Origin: Metabacillus litoralis
Lineage (GTDB): Bacteria; Bacillota; Bacilli; Bacillales; Bacillaceae
NCBI RefSeq assembly: GCF_007994985.1
Contig: NZ_VOQF01000004.1
Coordinates: forward strand, 149,106 to 213,105
Direction: 5' to 3'
Length of the DNA stretch: 64,000 nucleotides
Made by a program: the position numbers and the translations under genes. A model generated the notes under the pieces. The model saw only the letters and a program-made list of their open reading frames with translations. It did no database searches and was not told where the DNA came from. Shown here piece by piece: positions 10,454 through 18,787 of this stretch (position 1 is its first letter; every line of letters starts with the position of its first letter).

Positions 10454-10921
10454 TTAATAGTGATTTAGATTAGCGTTTAACTCAGCTTGAGATTTTGGTT
10501 TGAGATCTTTCGATTCAGTCAAAGAAGTACCTGTATTTTTCAGATCAGATTTAATACCCTTAAGATCTTCTTTGGCTTCCTCAGCAAATGAAGTAGCCTC
10601 ATCCGTCACTTCTTTCGCGTCCTCAACAACTTCAGAATTAATTTTATTCACTAGTTTTCTTGCTTCCTGAATCGTGTTTTTTAACGTATCTGAAACCTGT
10701 TTTGTTTGGTCAAGAAGCTGTTCCTTCACTTCAGCAGGATTTTCTTTCACATGTGTGATTACATTTTTGGAAGTTTCTTCAAGTTAGTTGTGTTCTCTGA
10801 CACATTTTTCCTGGTACTTTTATCTAGTAAAGAAATACAACCTCCAATAGCACCTCCAACGATCATACCTTTTAATAGTTTACTATTGTTTTGCTTCTTC
10901 CTGTCTAATATAGCTTGTCTC
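10454..10921 (-). pseudogene. YtxH-type stress protein, frameshifted
   Basis: Two reading frames together make one YtxH-like protein. Frame 1 starts at ATG 10921 (AGGAGG upstream) with MRQAILDRKKQNNSKLLKGM, then a Gly-rich membrane stretch VGGAIGGCISLLD, and stops near 10754. The next frame continues EETSKNVITHVKENPAEVKEQ through a long amphipathic helix to residue NHY at 10457. The break lies in AACTTGAAGAAACTT around 10780-10790. Restoring one base (TTGGAAGAA) would join N-L-E-E-T without other change. The open frame from 10750 down is therefore the C-terminal two thirds rather than a gene of its own. It is either a recent inactivation or a sequencing error. Confidence 0.75.
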
Positions 10922-11199
10922 ATATAGAACCTTCCTCCTAACTCTTCGTTAGTAGACTTATTCCCATTGTAATTAGATGATAAACTTATTATTTAAGTAT
11001 CAAGAATCATTACTAGTTTTAATAAATTTTCATTTCCTAAATTCTCATATTGATTTTTCCAGTTGAATTCTATATAATTTTAAACTGTTTGTGAAATCAT
11101 ATTTTTAAAAAAATCTATGCTTTAACAAACTTAAAAGAAAATGAATAGGATAATTTTAACTAACTTTAAATTCAACAATTAGGGAAGGAGTAGAAATCG

Positions 11200-11721
11200 A
11201 TGTTTAGTAAATTGCTTGAAGAAGATACACGCACAAACGACCCTGAAGAACTAAAGGAAGAATTAGAGGATTTGGAATTTCAGGTATTTCGATTGCAGGA
11301 TAACTTGAAAGAAATCGCAAAAAAAAGTAAGATTCTAGGTGTTGACCAAACAAAAGATGATAAATTAGTCATTGTCTACACACCTGAAGACGACCAATCA
11401 TGTAAAATCATGTTATGTGATTGTGAAAGTTCATATAGAGGAAATTGGGATTTTTCCATTCACGCCTCATTTACTGATGAAAAAACAATTCATATTGGAG
11501 ATATAAAAGGTCCTGCTAACAAGGGCTATGGATCGATTTGTATGGATTATCTAAAGGAATTAGCTACACAGCAAAACATACCAAAAATTACAGGAGATAT
11601 TGCTAAAAGAGATTGGGACCATGTAGAAAGACTTGTCCATTTCTATGAAAAACACGATTTCAATGTTGATGTGGATTATGAAGATCAATCAGGTGAAATC
11701 AAATGGGTTAGTAACGAATAA
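11200..11721 (+). CDS. GNAT-like acetyltransferase domain protein
   Basis: This 173-residue cytoplasmic protein has an acidic coiled-coil N-terminus (residues 10-50) followed by a compact alpha/beta domain. The stretch IGDIKGPANKGYGSICMDYLKELATQQNI resembles the acetyl-CoA-binding turn and helix of GNAT N-acetyltransferases, and RLVHFYEKHDFNVDVDY resembles the family's final helix-strand. No substrate can be named. A GGGAAGGAG site precedes the ATG. It is a single gene with its own strong terminator. Confidence 0.6.
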   Translation: MFSKLLEEDTRTNDPEELKEELEDLEFQVFRLQDNLKEIAKKSKILGVDQTKDDKLVIVYTPEDDQSCKIMLCDCESSYRGNWDFSIHASFTDEKTIHIGDIKGPANKGYGSICMDYLKELATQQNIPKITGDIAKRDWDHVERLVHFYEKHDFNVDVDYEDQSGEIKWVSNE

Positions 11722-11733
11722 AAATAGATAATG

Positions 11734-11786
11734 GATCATTTTGAATCAGTTACCGTCTTCAACTGAATCAAAATGATCTATTTTTA
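11734..11786 (+). terminator. Intrinsic terminator after the GNAT-like gene
   Basis: GATCATTTTGAATCAGTT (11734-11751) pairs with AACTGAATCAAAATGATC (11761-11778) with a single mismatch, followed by TATTTTTA. Confidence 0.85.
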
Positions 11787-11989
11787 TGGCTTATTTCTGA
11801 TTGTTTGTTACCATCATCAGATCTCCTTCTTGTTGGAAAAACAAATCTTTAATGAATTATTAATTATGTTCTTGTCTAAATAAAATAAATACCTTACTAT
11901 TAAGCAAGATAATGAAACTTTTTCATAGCATTATCGTATTATTAATGTTGAGCAAACATTATCGCATTTATTTAGGAGGAACTCACATC

Positions 11990-12424
11990 ATGTTAAAGAA
12001 ATTATTTTCAGCAATGCTCGTAACAACATTACTATTCACACCAGTTGGAGGATTTTTACTTGGAGATCAAATAACTACTGTTAGTGCGAAAGGCTATAAA
12101 TCTGGTAAAAAATCATTTAACTCTAATACAAATAATAATACAAACAGTCCGTCATTATTTAAGAAACAAGATTCATCTAAAACTAATCAAAACAGTGCAA
12201 CAACAAAACCAAAAACTGGTAGTCTTATGAAGGGTTTATTTTTAGGAGGACTAGCTGGTTTATTACTTGGTGGACTTCTTAGTAACTTAGGAATTCTAGG
12301 TTCTATTATCGGTCTTTTTGTTAATGTTTTAGCTATTTTTGCTGTTATTTTTATCATTCGTAAAATCTTTACTTATTATAAAAACAAACGTAAATCTGAG
12401 GAAAATACAGCATGGGGAAAATAA
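11990..12424 (+). CDS. Exported small membrane protein (often labelled Tim44-like)
   Basis: A protein of about 144 residues: signal peptide MLKKLFSAMLVTTLLFTPVG, a Ser/Thr/Asn/Lys-rich linker, then a Gly-rich hydrophobic pair of helices (GLFLGGLAGLLLGGLLSNLG and a second segment ending in IIRKIFTYYKNKRK). Similar Bacillus proteins are routinely annotated as 'Tim44 preprotein translocase subunit', a label I would not trust functionally. The ATG at 11990 follows TAGGAGGA at 11973-11980. The open frame extends 78 bases further 5' but without a ribosome site. Its stop overlaps the next gene's start by 13 bases, so the two are co-translated. Confidence 0.75.
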   Translation: MLKKLFSAMLVTTLLFTPVGGFLLGDQITTVSAKGYKSGKKSFNSNTNNNTNSPSLFKKQDSSKTNQNSATTKPKTGSLMKGLFLGGLAGLLLGGLLSNLGILGSIIGLFVNVLAIFAVIFIIRKIFTYYKNKRKSEENTAWGK

Positions 12425-12702
12425 AGATAACTGAGCAGGAAATTATAAATGCTTTATGCTTACACATCGCACACAAACGAGAGATTAAACCTCAAGAAGT
12501 AGAAGTTGAGCTTATGTATGACGATGATTACGGCTTTTCTGCTGAGGCATATGTGAATGACCGTAAGCAAGTATTAATAACAGCTAATATGATCGAAGCA
12601 CTTCGTTTCTATCTTGAAACACAATTAAATATTGATCCTTATTCAGCAGCTTTAGAGCTGGTTCTTGATGAAAATGAAGGAATTATCGCTTTTGCTGAAT
12701 AA
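12412..12702 (+). CDS. yxcD: YxcD family protein (DUF2653)
   Basis: A 96-residue soluble protein. MGKIKITEQEIINALCLHIA, the EVEVELMYDDDYGFSAEAYV core and the C-terminal DPYSAALELVLDENEGIIAF match the YxcD/DUF2653 family of Bacillus. Function is unknown. Its start overlaps the 3' end of the preceding membrane protein, and a terminator follows at 12716-12750, so the two genes form a short operon. Confidence 0.8.
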   Translation: MGKIKITEQEIINALCLHIAHKREIKPQEVEVELMYDDDYGFSAEAYVNDRKQVLITANMIEALRFYLETQLNIDPYSAALELVLDENEGIIAFAE

Positions 12703-12715
12703 AAATTACTAAAAG

Positions 12716-12750
12716 ACCGAGTGGATATATAACCCCACTCGGTTTTATTA
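12716..12750 (+). terminator. Terminator of the yxcD operon
   Basis: ACCGAGTGG (12716-12724) pairs perfectly with CCACTCGGT (12735-12743) and is followed by TTTATTATT. Confidence 0.85.
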
Positions 12751-12816
12751 TTTCCTAGGTTAAGGATATACTTATGTTAATTATAGTTGTAAGAAATCAC
12801 AAAAGGAGTGTTACGG

Positions 12817-12984
12817 ATGAGATCACCAAAAGTATTACTTATTGGATCAGTCATTACTGACATAGCTATCATTATATATTTAGTAACATTAATAGATGAG
12901 ATGGGTATTGGATTTGTTATCTTATTGTCTGCTTTATTACTGGGGGCAACTTTTTTCACGTATAGAATCATGTCCAAAATATAA
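12817..12984 (+). CDS. 55-residue membrane peptide
   Basis: A small gene starting MRSPKVLLIGSVITDIAIII. It has two predicted membrane helices (about residues 6-24 and 29-48) and a basic C-terminus (YRIMSKI). AAAGGAG at 12801-12807 sits nine bases before the ATG, and a strong 13-bp hairpin follows the stop. These two signals together make it a real gene. I do not recognise the family. It converges with the phzF-like gene. Confidence 0.65.
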   Translation: MRSPKVLLIGSVITDIAIIIYLVTLIDEMGIGFVILLSALLLGATFFTYRIMSKI

Positions 12985-12999
12985 TGTAACAAAGTTACC

Positions 13000-13037
13000 C
13001 ACAATGAACACCTAATTTAATTATGGTGTTCATTGTG
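13000..13037. terminator. Hairpin shared by convergent genes
   Basis: CACAATGAACACC (13000-13012) pairs perfectly with GGTGTTCATTGTG (13025-13037). It lies between the 55-codon gene (plus) and the phzF-like gene (minus). Neither side has a long T run. Confidence 0.65.
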
Positions 13038-13038
13038 T

Positions 13039-13899
13039 TCAGTACCATTCTCCTTTAGCTATATTCACTACCTTTCCACCAACATGAATGGAATATTCTT
13101 CATCAACCATCTCAGCTTTTATATGAATAAGAGATTCCCTTTGAATTTCATAACCTTGCTCTACCTTTATATCTATCATCTTATTCTTTAAAAAGTCGTG
13201 TTTTAATAGATAAGCCGCTAAACATCCATTTGCACTCCCTGTTGCAGGATCTTCTGGTATCCCGAATATATCAACAAAAACACGAGCATTTAAATGATGT
13301 TCTTCATTATATGTATCACGACTAAATACAAGAATTGCTTTAGCTCTTGTATGTTGAGTTAGTAAAACTAATTTCTCTTGATTAACTTTTGCTTTTTTTA
13401 CAGCTTCTAGGTTTTTTAATGGAACGATAATAAATGGAAAACCTGTTGATACATCTTGAATCGGATAGTTGAAATCAAAGTCTCCTTCCTCTAGTTGTAG
13501 GACTTGACTAACTTCAACCCATGAAAACTCTTTTGCAAAATCTGGTTGATTTTGCTTCATCCAAATAATAGAATCATCAAATGTAACTGGAATATCTCCT
13601 ACCTTTAACTTTAATGTTACTCGATTCTGCGATTTCTTCATTAATTCTTTTCTTATAATGTAAGAAGTACCAAGAGTTGGATGACCAGCAAATGGCACCT
13701 CTTCATTAGGAGTAAAGATTCTTACATGATAACCTCCATCTTTATCTACCCCACTAATAAACGTTGTTTCAGAAAAATTTGTTTCCTTTGCAATTTGCTG
13801 CATTTCTTCACTTGTCAAATCACCAATTTCATTGAAGACAGCCAATTGATTTCCTTTATATTTTTCTTCAGCAAACACATCTACGATATAGTAAATCAT
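13039..13899 (-). CDS. PhzF family isomerase/epimerase
   Basis: A 286-residue member of the PhzF/YddE family, which has a diaminopimelate-epimerase-like fold in two domains. The N-terminal FAEEKYKGNQLAVF, the putative catalytic Glu in NFSETTF (about residue 43), the FTPNEEVPFAGHPTLG block and the C-terminal DPATGSANGCLAAYLL block are all intact. There are no phenazine genes nearby, so the substrate is unknown. A GGAGGATT site precedes the ATG. It is a single gene ending at the shared hairpin 13000-13037. Confidence 0.9.
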   Translation of the reverse strand: MIYYIVDVFAEEKYKGNQLAVFNEIGDLTSEEMQQIAKETNFSETTFISGVDKDGGYHVRIFTPNEEVPFAGHPTLGTSYIIRKELMKKSQNRVTLKLKVGDIPVTFDDSIIWMKQNQPDFAKEFSWVEVSQVLQLEEGDFDFNYPIQDVSTGFPFIIVPLKNLEAVKKAKVNQEKLVLLTQHTRAKAILVFSRDTYNEEHHLNARVFVDIFGIPEDPATGSANGCLAAYLLKHDFLKNKMIDIKVEQGYEIQRESLIHIKAEMVDEEYSIHVGGKVVNIAKGEWY

Positions 13900-14267
13900 A
13901 AGTAATCCTCCTTAAATATTCCTACTAGAAAAATAATCTATTACCATAATCAAAAACACAAAATAAACCAATTATATTTTTGTATCTATTTTAATTTAAT
14001 CATGCCTACAGAATTAAAGGTGTCTGTGTTAAATCATATTCTATATCTCCATTTCTTTTTCCTCTTTAATTCATTTCCAAGAATTAAATTGTTCAAATCA
14101 GAATTTATACTATCTTTACTAAAAATGAACTTCACTTAAAACCACTGTTACCTCATCAACGAGTTGTTTTAACCTATCATAAAACAAAATAGTATAAAAA
14201 GATGAGTAATTCTTTCCAAAATGTACAAAATAACCATACTAAACTTTAAAAATGGATTTGATTACAA
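13900..14267. other. Intergenic stretch upstream of the second ger operon
   Basis: There is no open frame with a ribosome site here. A CATACTA hexamer-plus at 14235-14241, 27 bases before the germination gene, matches the -10 of forespore sigma-G promoters. No matching -35 is found at 17-18 bases upstream. Otherwise I see nothing. Confidence 0.35.
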
Positions 14268-15860
14268 ATGAAAAAAACACCAAGGCCACTTATTCCGCTA
14301 AGCAAATGGAAGTCAAATGAAAAAGATAATAAAAATCATGCAAAGCAAAAAAGCGAAAAATCTCATCTCCTTTCAGAATCGTTAGCAAAAATTAAAAAAG
14401 ATATTGGACATAGTCCAGATATTATTATAAGAGAAGTGAAAATTGGTACAGTTGAAATCGTTCTTGCGGCTGTAATATATGTTGATGGCTTAGCGGACAA
14501 AGACCTTATTCATCACACAATATTACAAAATCTCATGATCGATCTTCGTGAAACAAGATTACAGGAAGAAATAACGTCTCAGAAAATTATTCAACAGATT
14601 AAAGAGTTTTCATTATCTGCTGGAGAATTAGAAATTATTAAGAATTATCAAACAGATTACGAAAAAGTGTATGAAACGATTTTATCTGGTGATTCGGTTA
14701 TCTTAATTGATGGCTCATCAGAAGCATATAAAATCGGAACGAAAGGCTGGGAAGGAAGAGGTGTTGAAGAGCCTACCTCAGAACAGCTTGTTCGAGGACC
14801 TAAAGATGGATTCACAGAGAATATTCGAACAAATACATCATTAATTAGGCGACGAATTAATGATATTAACCTTGTATTTGAACCTATTAAAGTAGGAAAA
14901 AGATCTAAAACAGAAATTGCGATTACATATATAAAAGAGATAGCCAATGACAAGATCGTAGATGAAGTTCGTGAGAGATTAGAAAGAATTGATATTGATG
15001 CCATTTTGGAAAGTGGCTATGTGGAAAGTTTAATCCAGGATGAAACTTATACTCCTTTCCCAACTGTATACAATACCGAAAGACCTGATGCTGTTGTTGG
15101 GGGACTTTTAGAAGGAAGAGTCGCAATATTAGTTGATGGTACGCCTTTTGTTTTAGTTGTACCAGCTTTATTTATCCATTTTATGCAATCTAGTGAAGAC
15201 TACTACCAACGAGCCGATATTTCTACATTGATTAGGCTCCTAAGAGTTGGGGCATTCTTACTTTCTCTATTAACACCAGCTGCTTATATTGCAGTGACAA
15301 CGTATCATCAGGAAATGCTACCAACAACATTATTAGTAAGTCTTACTGCACAAAGAGAAGGAGTACCCTTCCCTGCATTTATAGAAGCTGTTTTTATGGA
15401 ATTAACATTCGAAATCTTACGTGAAGCAGGAATTCGAATGCCTAGAGCTGTTGGAGCAGCTATTTCAATTGTTGGAGCACTAGTTTTAGGACAAGCAGCT
15501 GTTGAAGCTGGATTAGTGTCTGCTACAATGGTCATTGTTGTTTCTTTAACAGCCATAGCAAGCTTTGTAACCCCTAAATTCAATATGGCCATATCCGTTA
15601 GAATGCTTCGTTTTGGGTTTATGATTTTGGCAGCAACCTTTGGTTTATTCGGAATTATTCTCGGTTTAATCATCTTAATTGCTCATTTATGCAGCTTAAG
15701 ATCGTTCGGAGTACCCTATCTCCTGCCATTTGCACCCTTTGTTCTTAAAGATCAAAAAGATGGGATTATTCGTCTCTCACTGTGGAGTTTGAAAACTAGA
15801 CCTAAATTAGTTAGTGGAAAAGATAATGTAAGAGAAAACACTCCTAAACCATCACCTTAA
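14268..15860 (+). CDS. GerKA/GerAA-type germinant receptor A subunit
   Basis: A 530-residue A subunit of a second germinant receptor. It has a basic, polar N-terminus, a soluble domain to about residue 300 (including DGSSEAYKIGTKGWEGRGVEEP and the RGPKDGFTENIRTNTSLIRRR signature), then about five membrane helices with the PFPAFIEAVFMELTFEILREAG and LGQAAVEAGLVS blocks, and a polar C-terminus. It has the full family length, unlike the A subunit at 4926-6272. It leads an operon ordered A-C-D-B. The ribosome site is weak. A sigma-G-like -10 (CATACTA) lies 27 bases upstream. Confidence 0.93.
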   Translation: MKKTPRPLIPLSKWKSNEKDNKNHAKQKSEKSHLLSESLAKIKKDIGHSPDIIIREVKIGTVEIVLAAVIYVDGLADKDLIHHTILQNLMIDLRETRLQEEITSQKIIQQIKEFSLSAGELEIIKNYQTDYEKVYETILSGDSVILIDGSSEAYKIGTKGWEGRGVEEPTSEQLVRGPKDGFTENIRTNTSLIRRRINDINLVFEPIKVGKRSKTEIAITYIKEIANDKIVDEVRERLERIDIDAILESGYVESLIQDETYTPFPTVYNTERPDAVVGGLLEGRVAILVDGTPFVLVVPALFIHFMQSSEDYYQRADISTLIRLLRVGAFLLSLLTPAAYIAVTTYHQEMLPTTLLVSLTAQREGVPFPAFIEAVFMELTFEILREAGIRMPRAVGAAISIVGALVLGQAAVEAGLVSATMVIVVSLTAIASFVTPKFNMAISVRMLRFGFMILAATFGLFGIILGLIILIAHLCSLRSFGVPYLLPFAPFVLKDQKDGIIRLSLWSLKTRPKLVSGKDNVRENTPKPSP

Positions 15861-15884
15861 ACCAACAAAATGGAGGGAAAACAC

Positions 15885-17075
15885 TTGTTCAAAAAATTAA
15901 TATTTATCTCACTAATTTTCTCTCTATTATCTGGTTGCTGGAGTGCTAAAGAATTAACTGATTTAGCTATTGTTTCTGCAATGGGAATTGAGAAATCTGG
16001 TGATGATTATATATTGACGGTTCAAATTATTAACCCGGGAGATATTGCTGGAAAAACCCAAACAACCAGGGTCGCTGTTTCTACATATTCTATTAAAGGC
16101 AGATCTATTTTTGAAGCAATTAGAAAACTTTCTAAACATGCTCCAAGAAAATTATATTTTGCTCACCTACGACTTGTGGTAATTGGCAAGGAATTAGCCA
16201 AAGAAGGGATAAGTAAAGCATTAGAATTAATGTCTAGAGATCATGAATTTCGTACAGACTTTTACCTTTTAGTTTCTAAGAAAAACACACCTTCAGAAAT
16301 ACTGAATGTTTTAACACCGATTGAAAAAAATCCATCCAATAAAGTTTTTAATACGATAGAAGTTTCTTATAAAAACTGGGCTCCTACAGCAAGAGTAAAT
16401 TTAGATGAACTCATTAATAAACTAACAGCTACCGGAAATAATCCAGTATTAACAGGAATCATTATTGAAGGTAACAAAAACATTTCTGGGTCACTTGAAA
16501 ATGTTGAAAGTATTCCTTCCTCCGCTAATCTAATGCTTGATAATCTTGCAATCTTTCAAGATGAAAAATTAGTTGGCTGGCTTGATCAAGAAGAAAGCAA
16601 AGGCTATAACTACATTACAGATAATGTCATCAATACAGTAGCAGTTCTTGATTGGCAAGATGGAAATATCACTCTTGAATTTACAAATTCCTCCACAAAA
16701 GTAACAGTGGTCAACAGTGGAAACAATAGACCAAAAATAATGGTAGATGTATTTCCTGAAGCTCAAATTGGAGAGGTTCAGGCAGATATCGATTTAACTA
16801 AAGAAGAAATTATTAAAGAAGTAGAACAAGTAACGAACGAAAGAGGACATAAAGTTTTAACGGATGTTATTAAAAAAGCACAGAACTTACAAACTGATAT
16901 ATTCGGCTTTGGTGAAGCTATCCACCGAGCAGATCCCAAAACATGGAATAAATTAGAGGAAAAATGGAATGAAGAGGGTTTTCCAGAATTAGAAGTAGAA
17001 ATAAATTTCCAAACCACAATACGTAGATTAGGAACAACAAACGAGTCCTTTCTTAACGAGATGGAGGGTAAGTAG
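15885..17075 (+). CDS. GerKC-type germination lipoprotein (C subunit)
   Basis: A Ger(x)C lipoprotein of about 396 residues. The signal MFKKLIFISLIFSLLSGC ends in a lipobox Cys, followed by WSAKELTDLAIVSAMGIEK. The conserved C-terminal GFGEAIHRADPKTWNKLEEKW is present. I choose TTG 15885 as the start because GGAGGG (15872-15877) lies seven bases upstream. The ATG at 15870 overlaps that ribosome site and would add five residues before the signal peptide. It sits on the outer face of the spore inner membrane. The next gene begins on the last base of its stop codon. Confidence 0.9.
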   Translation: MFKKLIFISLIFSLLSGCWSAKELTDLAIVSAMGIEKSGDDYILTVQIINPGDIAGKTQTTRVAVSTYSIKGRSIFEAIRKLSKHAPRKLYFAHLRLVVIGKELAKEGISKALELMSRDHEFRTDFYLLVSKKNTPSEILNVLTPIEKNPSNKVFNTIEVSYKNWAPTARVNLDELINKLTATGNNPVLTGIIIEGNKNISGSLENVESIPSSANLMLDNLAIFQDEKLVGWLDQEESKGYNYITDNVINTVAVLDWQDGNITLEFTNSSTKVTVVNSGNNRPKIMVDVFPEAQIGEVQADIDLTKEEIIKEVEQVTNERGHKVLTDVIKKAQNLQTDIFGFGEAIHRADPKTWNKLEEKWNEEGFPELEVEINFQTTIRRLGTTNESFLNEMEGK

Positions 17076-17323
17076 TGACAATAAAAATAATTTTTTATCT
17101 ACTTATTGTTTCAGGATTAAGCTATTGGGAAGCCGGAAAAATGAGGAAAAATAAACAAATGAAAGAAATGTATACCTATTTGGTCATCATCGGAATAACT
17201 AGTATCATCTATATCGCTCACACATTAAAATTCCCTATCCCTAACCCATTAGAAGGAATTAGGTTTATATTTGAACCGGTTGGAAAATTTGTCGATCAAA
17301 TTCTTGGAGGTGGTGCAACTTGA
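17075..17323 (+). CDS. Small two-helix germinant receptor D subunit
   Basis: An 82-residue protein starting with GTG, preceded by GGAGGG. It has two hydrophobic helices (residues 3-18 and 34-50) separated by the basic linker KMRKNKQMKEM, then an amphipathic tail FIFEPVGKFVDQILGG. Small two-helix 'D' proteins encoded inside ger operons of several Bacillus species modulate the activity of the cognate receptor, and this one has the right size and place. It is tightly coupled on both sides: it shares a base with the C-subunit stop and overlaps the B-subunit start by four bases. Confidence 0.75.
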   Translation: MTIKIIFYLLIVSGLSYWEAGKMRKNKQMKEMYTYLVIIGITSIIYIAHTLKFPIPNPLEGIRFIFEPVGKFVDQILGGGAT

Positions 17324-18417
17324 AAAAAGAAGTTGTTCTTTCTTCCTTCCAATTCAGTATCTTAATTATTTTATTCGTATTGGGTAGCTCTGTTTTATTT
17401 TTGCCGGCTATGCTTACAGGTATCGCTAAACAAGATGCTAGTTTTTCTGTGATAATCGGATCTATTTCTGGTGTATTAATAGCATACTTCTATGCTCATT
17501 TTGGTAGATACTTTCACAATAAAAGTTATATTGAAGCGATAAAAGACACTTTCGGTTCTAAAATCGGAGTATTTTTTGTTCTCTTTACCTTTTCCTACCT
17601 AATATTTCTTTGTTCCATTCTTATATGGGATATTGGTGATTTTATCATTACTCAGATTCTACCTGGAACACCCATTCAATCAATTTATATATTATTTTTA
17701 ATTGTTGTGGTCTATGTAACTAGATTAGGAATTGAAACTCTCGCAAGAACAGCTGAAATCTTTCTGCCATGGGTTTTTTTATTATTCTTAATCTTAATTA
17801 TCCTTCTTTTCCCTGAGCTCGAATGGTCAAATGCGCTGCCGATTTTTGAGAATGGAATAAAACCATCTTTATATGGTGCTTATTACATGATTGGTTTTCC
17901 GTTTCTCGAATTATTTACTTTATTAATGTTCACTCCTTATATAAAAAGTAAAGATAAATTATCTAACACTTTCTTAATAGGCGTAACTGTTGGGTCAGTT
18001 GCTTTAATCATTTTAACAGCTTATTGTGTGCTTATTTTAGGTCCTGGCATTACAACTAGACAAGAATACCCTATTTATGTTCTTGGGAAAAAAATTAGTT
18101 TGGGTAATTTTCTTGAGCGATTAGAAATAATTGTAGCGATTATGTGGTTTATTAGTATTTTCTTTAAACTTACTCTTACTTTTTATGCGCTATGTCTTGG
18201 CATATCTCAATTTTTAAACTTGAAAAGTTATAAGGTAGTGACAATTCCATCTGCCATTTTCTTCTTTGTAATAACCCTTATTTTGATACCAAATTCCGTT
18301 TATATTAAAGAGTATTCCAAATATACGAACACACCATATATCATAACAGTCGGATTAATAATACCAGCCTTGGTTTACATAACTGCTCTTCTTAAGCAGA
18401 AGTTCAAGAGTCCATAA
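17320..18417 (+). CDS. GerKB-type germination permease (B subunit)
   Basis: A 365-residue ten-helix permease of the spore germination family, the putative germinant-binding subunit. It starts at TTG 17320 with GGAGGTGG upstream, overlapping the D-subunit stop (TTGA). The N-terminal FQFSILIILFVLGSSVLFLP is characteristic of GerXB proteins. It is the last gene of the A-C-D-B operon, so a complete receptor with its modulator is encoded. It is distinct from the B subunit at 3835-4923, so the two receptors probably respond to different nutrients. Confidence 0.92.
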   Translation: MKKEVVLSSFQFSILIILFVLGSSVLFLPAMLTGIAKQDASFSVIIGSISGVLIAYFYAHFGRYFHNKSYIEAIKDTFGSKIGVFFVLFTFSYLIFLCSILIWDIGDFIITQILPGTPIQSIYILFLIVVVYVTRLGIETLARTAEIFLPWVFLLFLILIILLFPELEWSNALPIFENGIKPSLYGAYYMIGFPFLELFTLLMFTPYIKSKDKLSNTFLIGVTVGSVALIILTAYCVLILGPGITTRQEYPIYVLGKKISLGNFLERLEIIVAIMWFISIFFKLTLTFYALCLGISQFLNLKSYKVVTIPSAIFFFVITLILIPNSVYIKEYSKYTNTPYIITVGLIIPALVYITALLKQKFKSP

Positions 18418-18463
18418 TATATAATAACGATGCTTTTCTATTGACATTATGAAAAAATTAAAA

Positions 18464-18773
18464 GAGGCTAGGATATAATTATACACAAAGATAATAGACC
18501 TAAATGCAGTTAAGCTGAAAAAACAAGTTCGTTCCATTGCGCTGCAGACATTGAGCCTCTCTCAGCTTCGCCTGCAAAGTTCTCAGCCTTTCCTCTATTT
18601 CCGTAGGTGACCTAGTATCTTCCGCACCATTCCACTAGTCCTTAAAAAATTGTAACAATATCTAATATCTATTGCAGACAGAAAAAGACCCGAACTCCTA
18701 GGCGAAAGATTGATTGAAATATCACCTAATAGAACGGGTTTTTCATTAGCTTAAATATTTATGTCCCAGCCTC
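18464..18773 (-). repeat. Type A intergenic repeat, copy 2 (MITE-like)
   Basis: A 310-base unit bounded by GAGGCTAGGATATAA (18464-18478) and TTATGTCCCAGCCTC (18759-18773). Inside are GCTGAAAAAACAAGTTCGTT, CTGCAGACA and ATTCCACTAGTCCTTAA, then an imperfect hairpin (18688-18702 with 18725-18739, 11 of 15 paired). It is inverted relative to copy 1. The hairpin end faces the 3' end of the M42 peptidase gene 14 bases away. Confidence 0.72.
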
Positions 18774-18787
18774 TTCTATTCGTACTT

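Noticed and set aside
13039..13899. Phenazine biosynthesis locus
   Set aside because: The PhzF-type gene stands alone; this family is widespread and mostly unrelated to phenazines.
15308..15673. Minus-strand open frame inside the gerKA-like gene
   Set aside because: It is opposite strongly conserved membrane helices and has no start signal.
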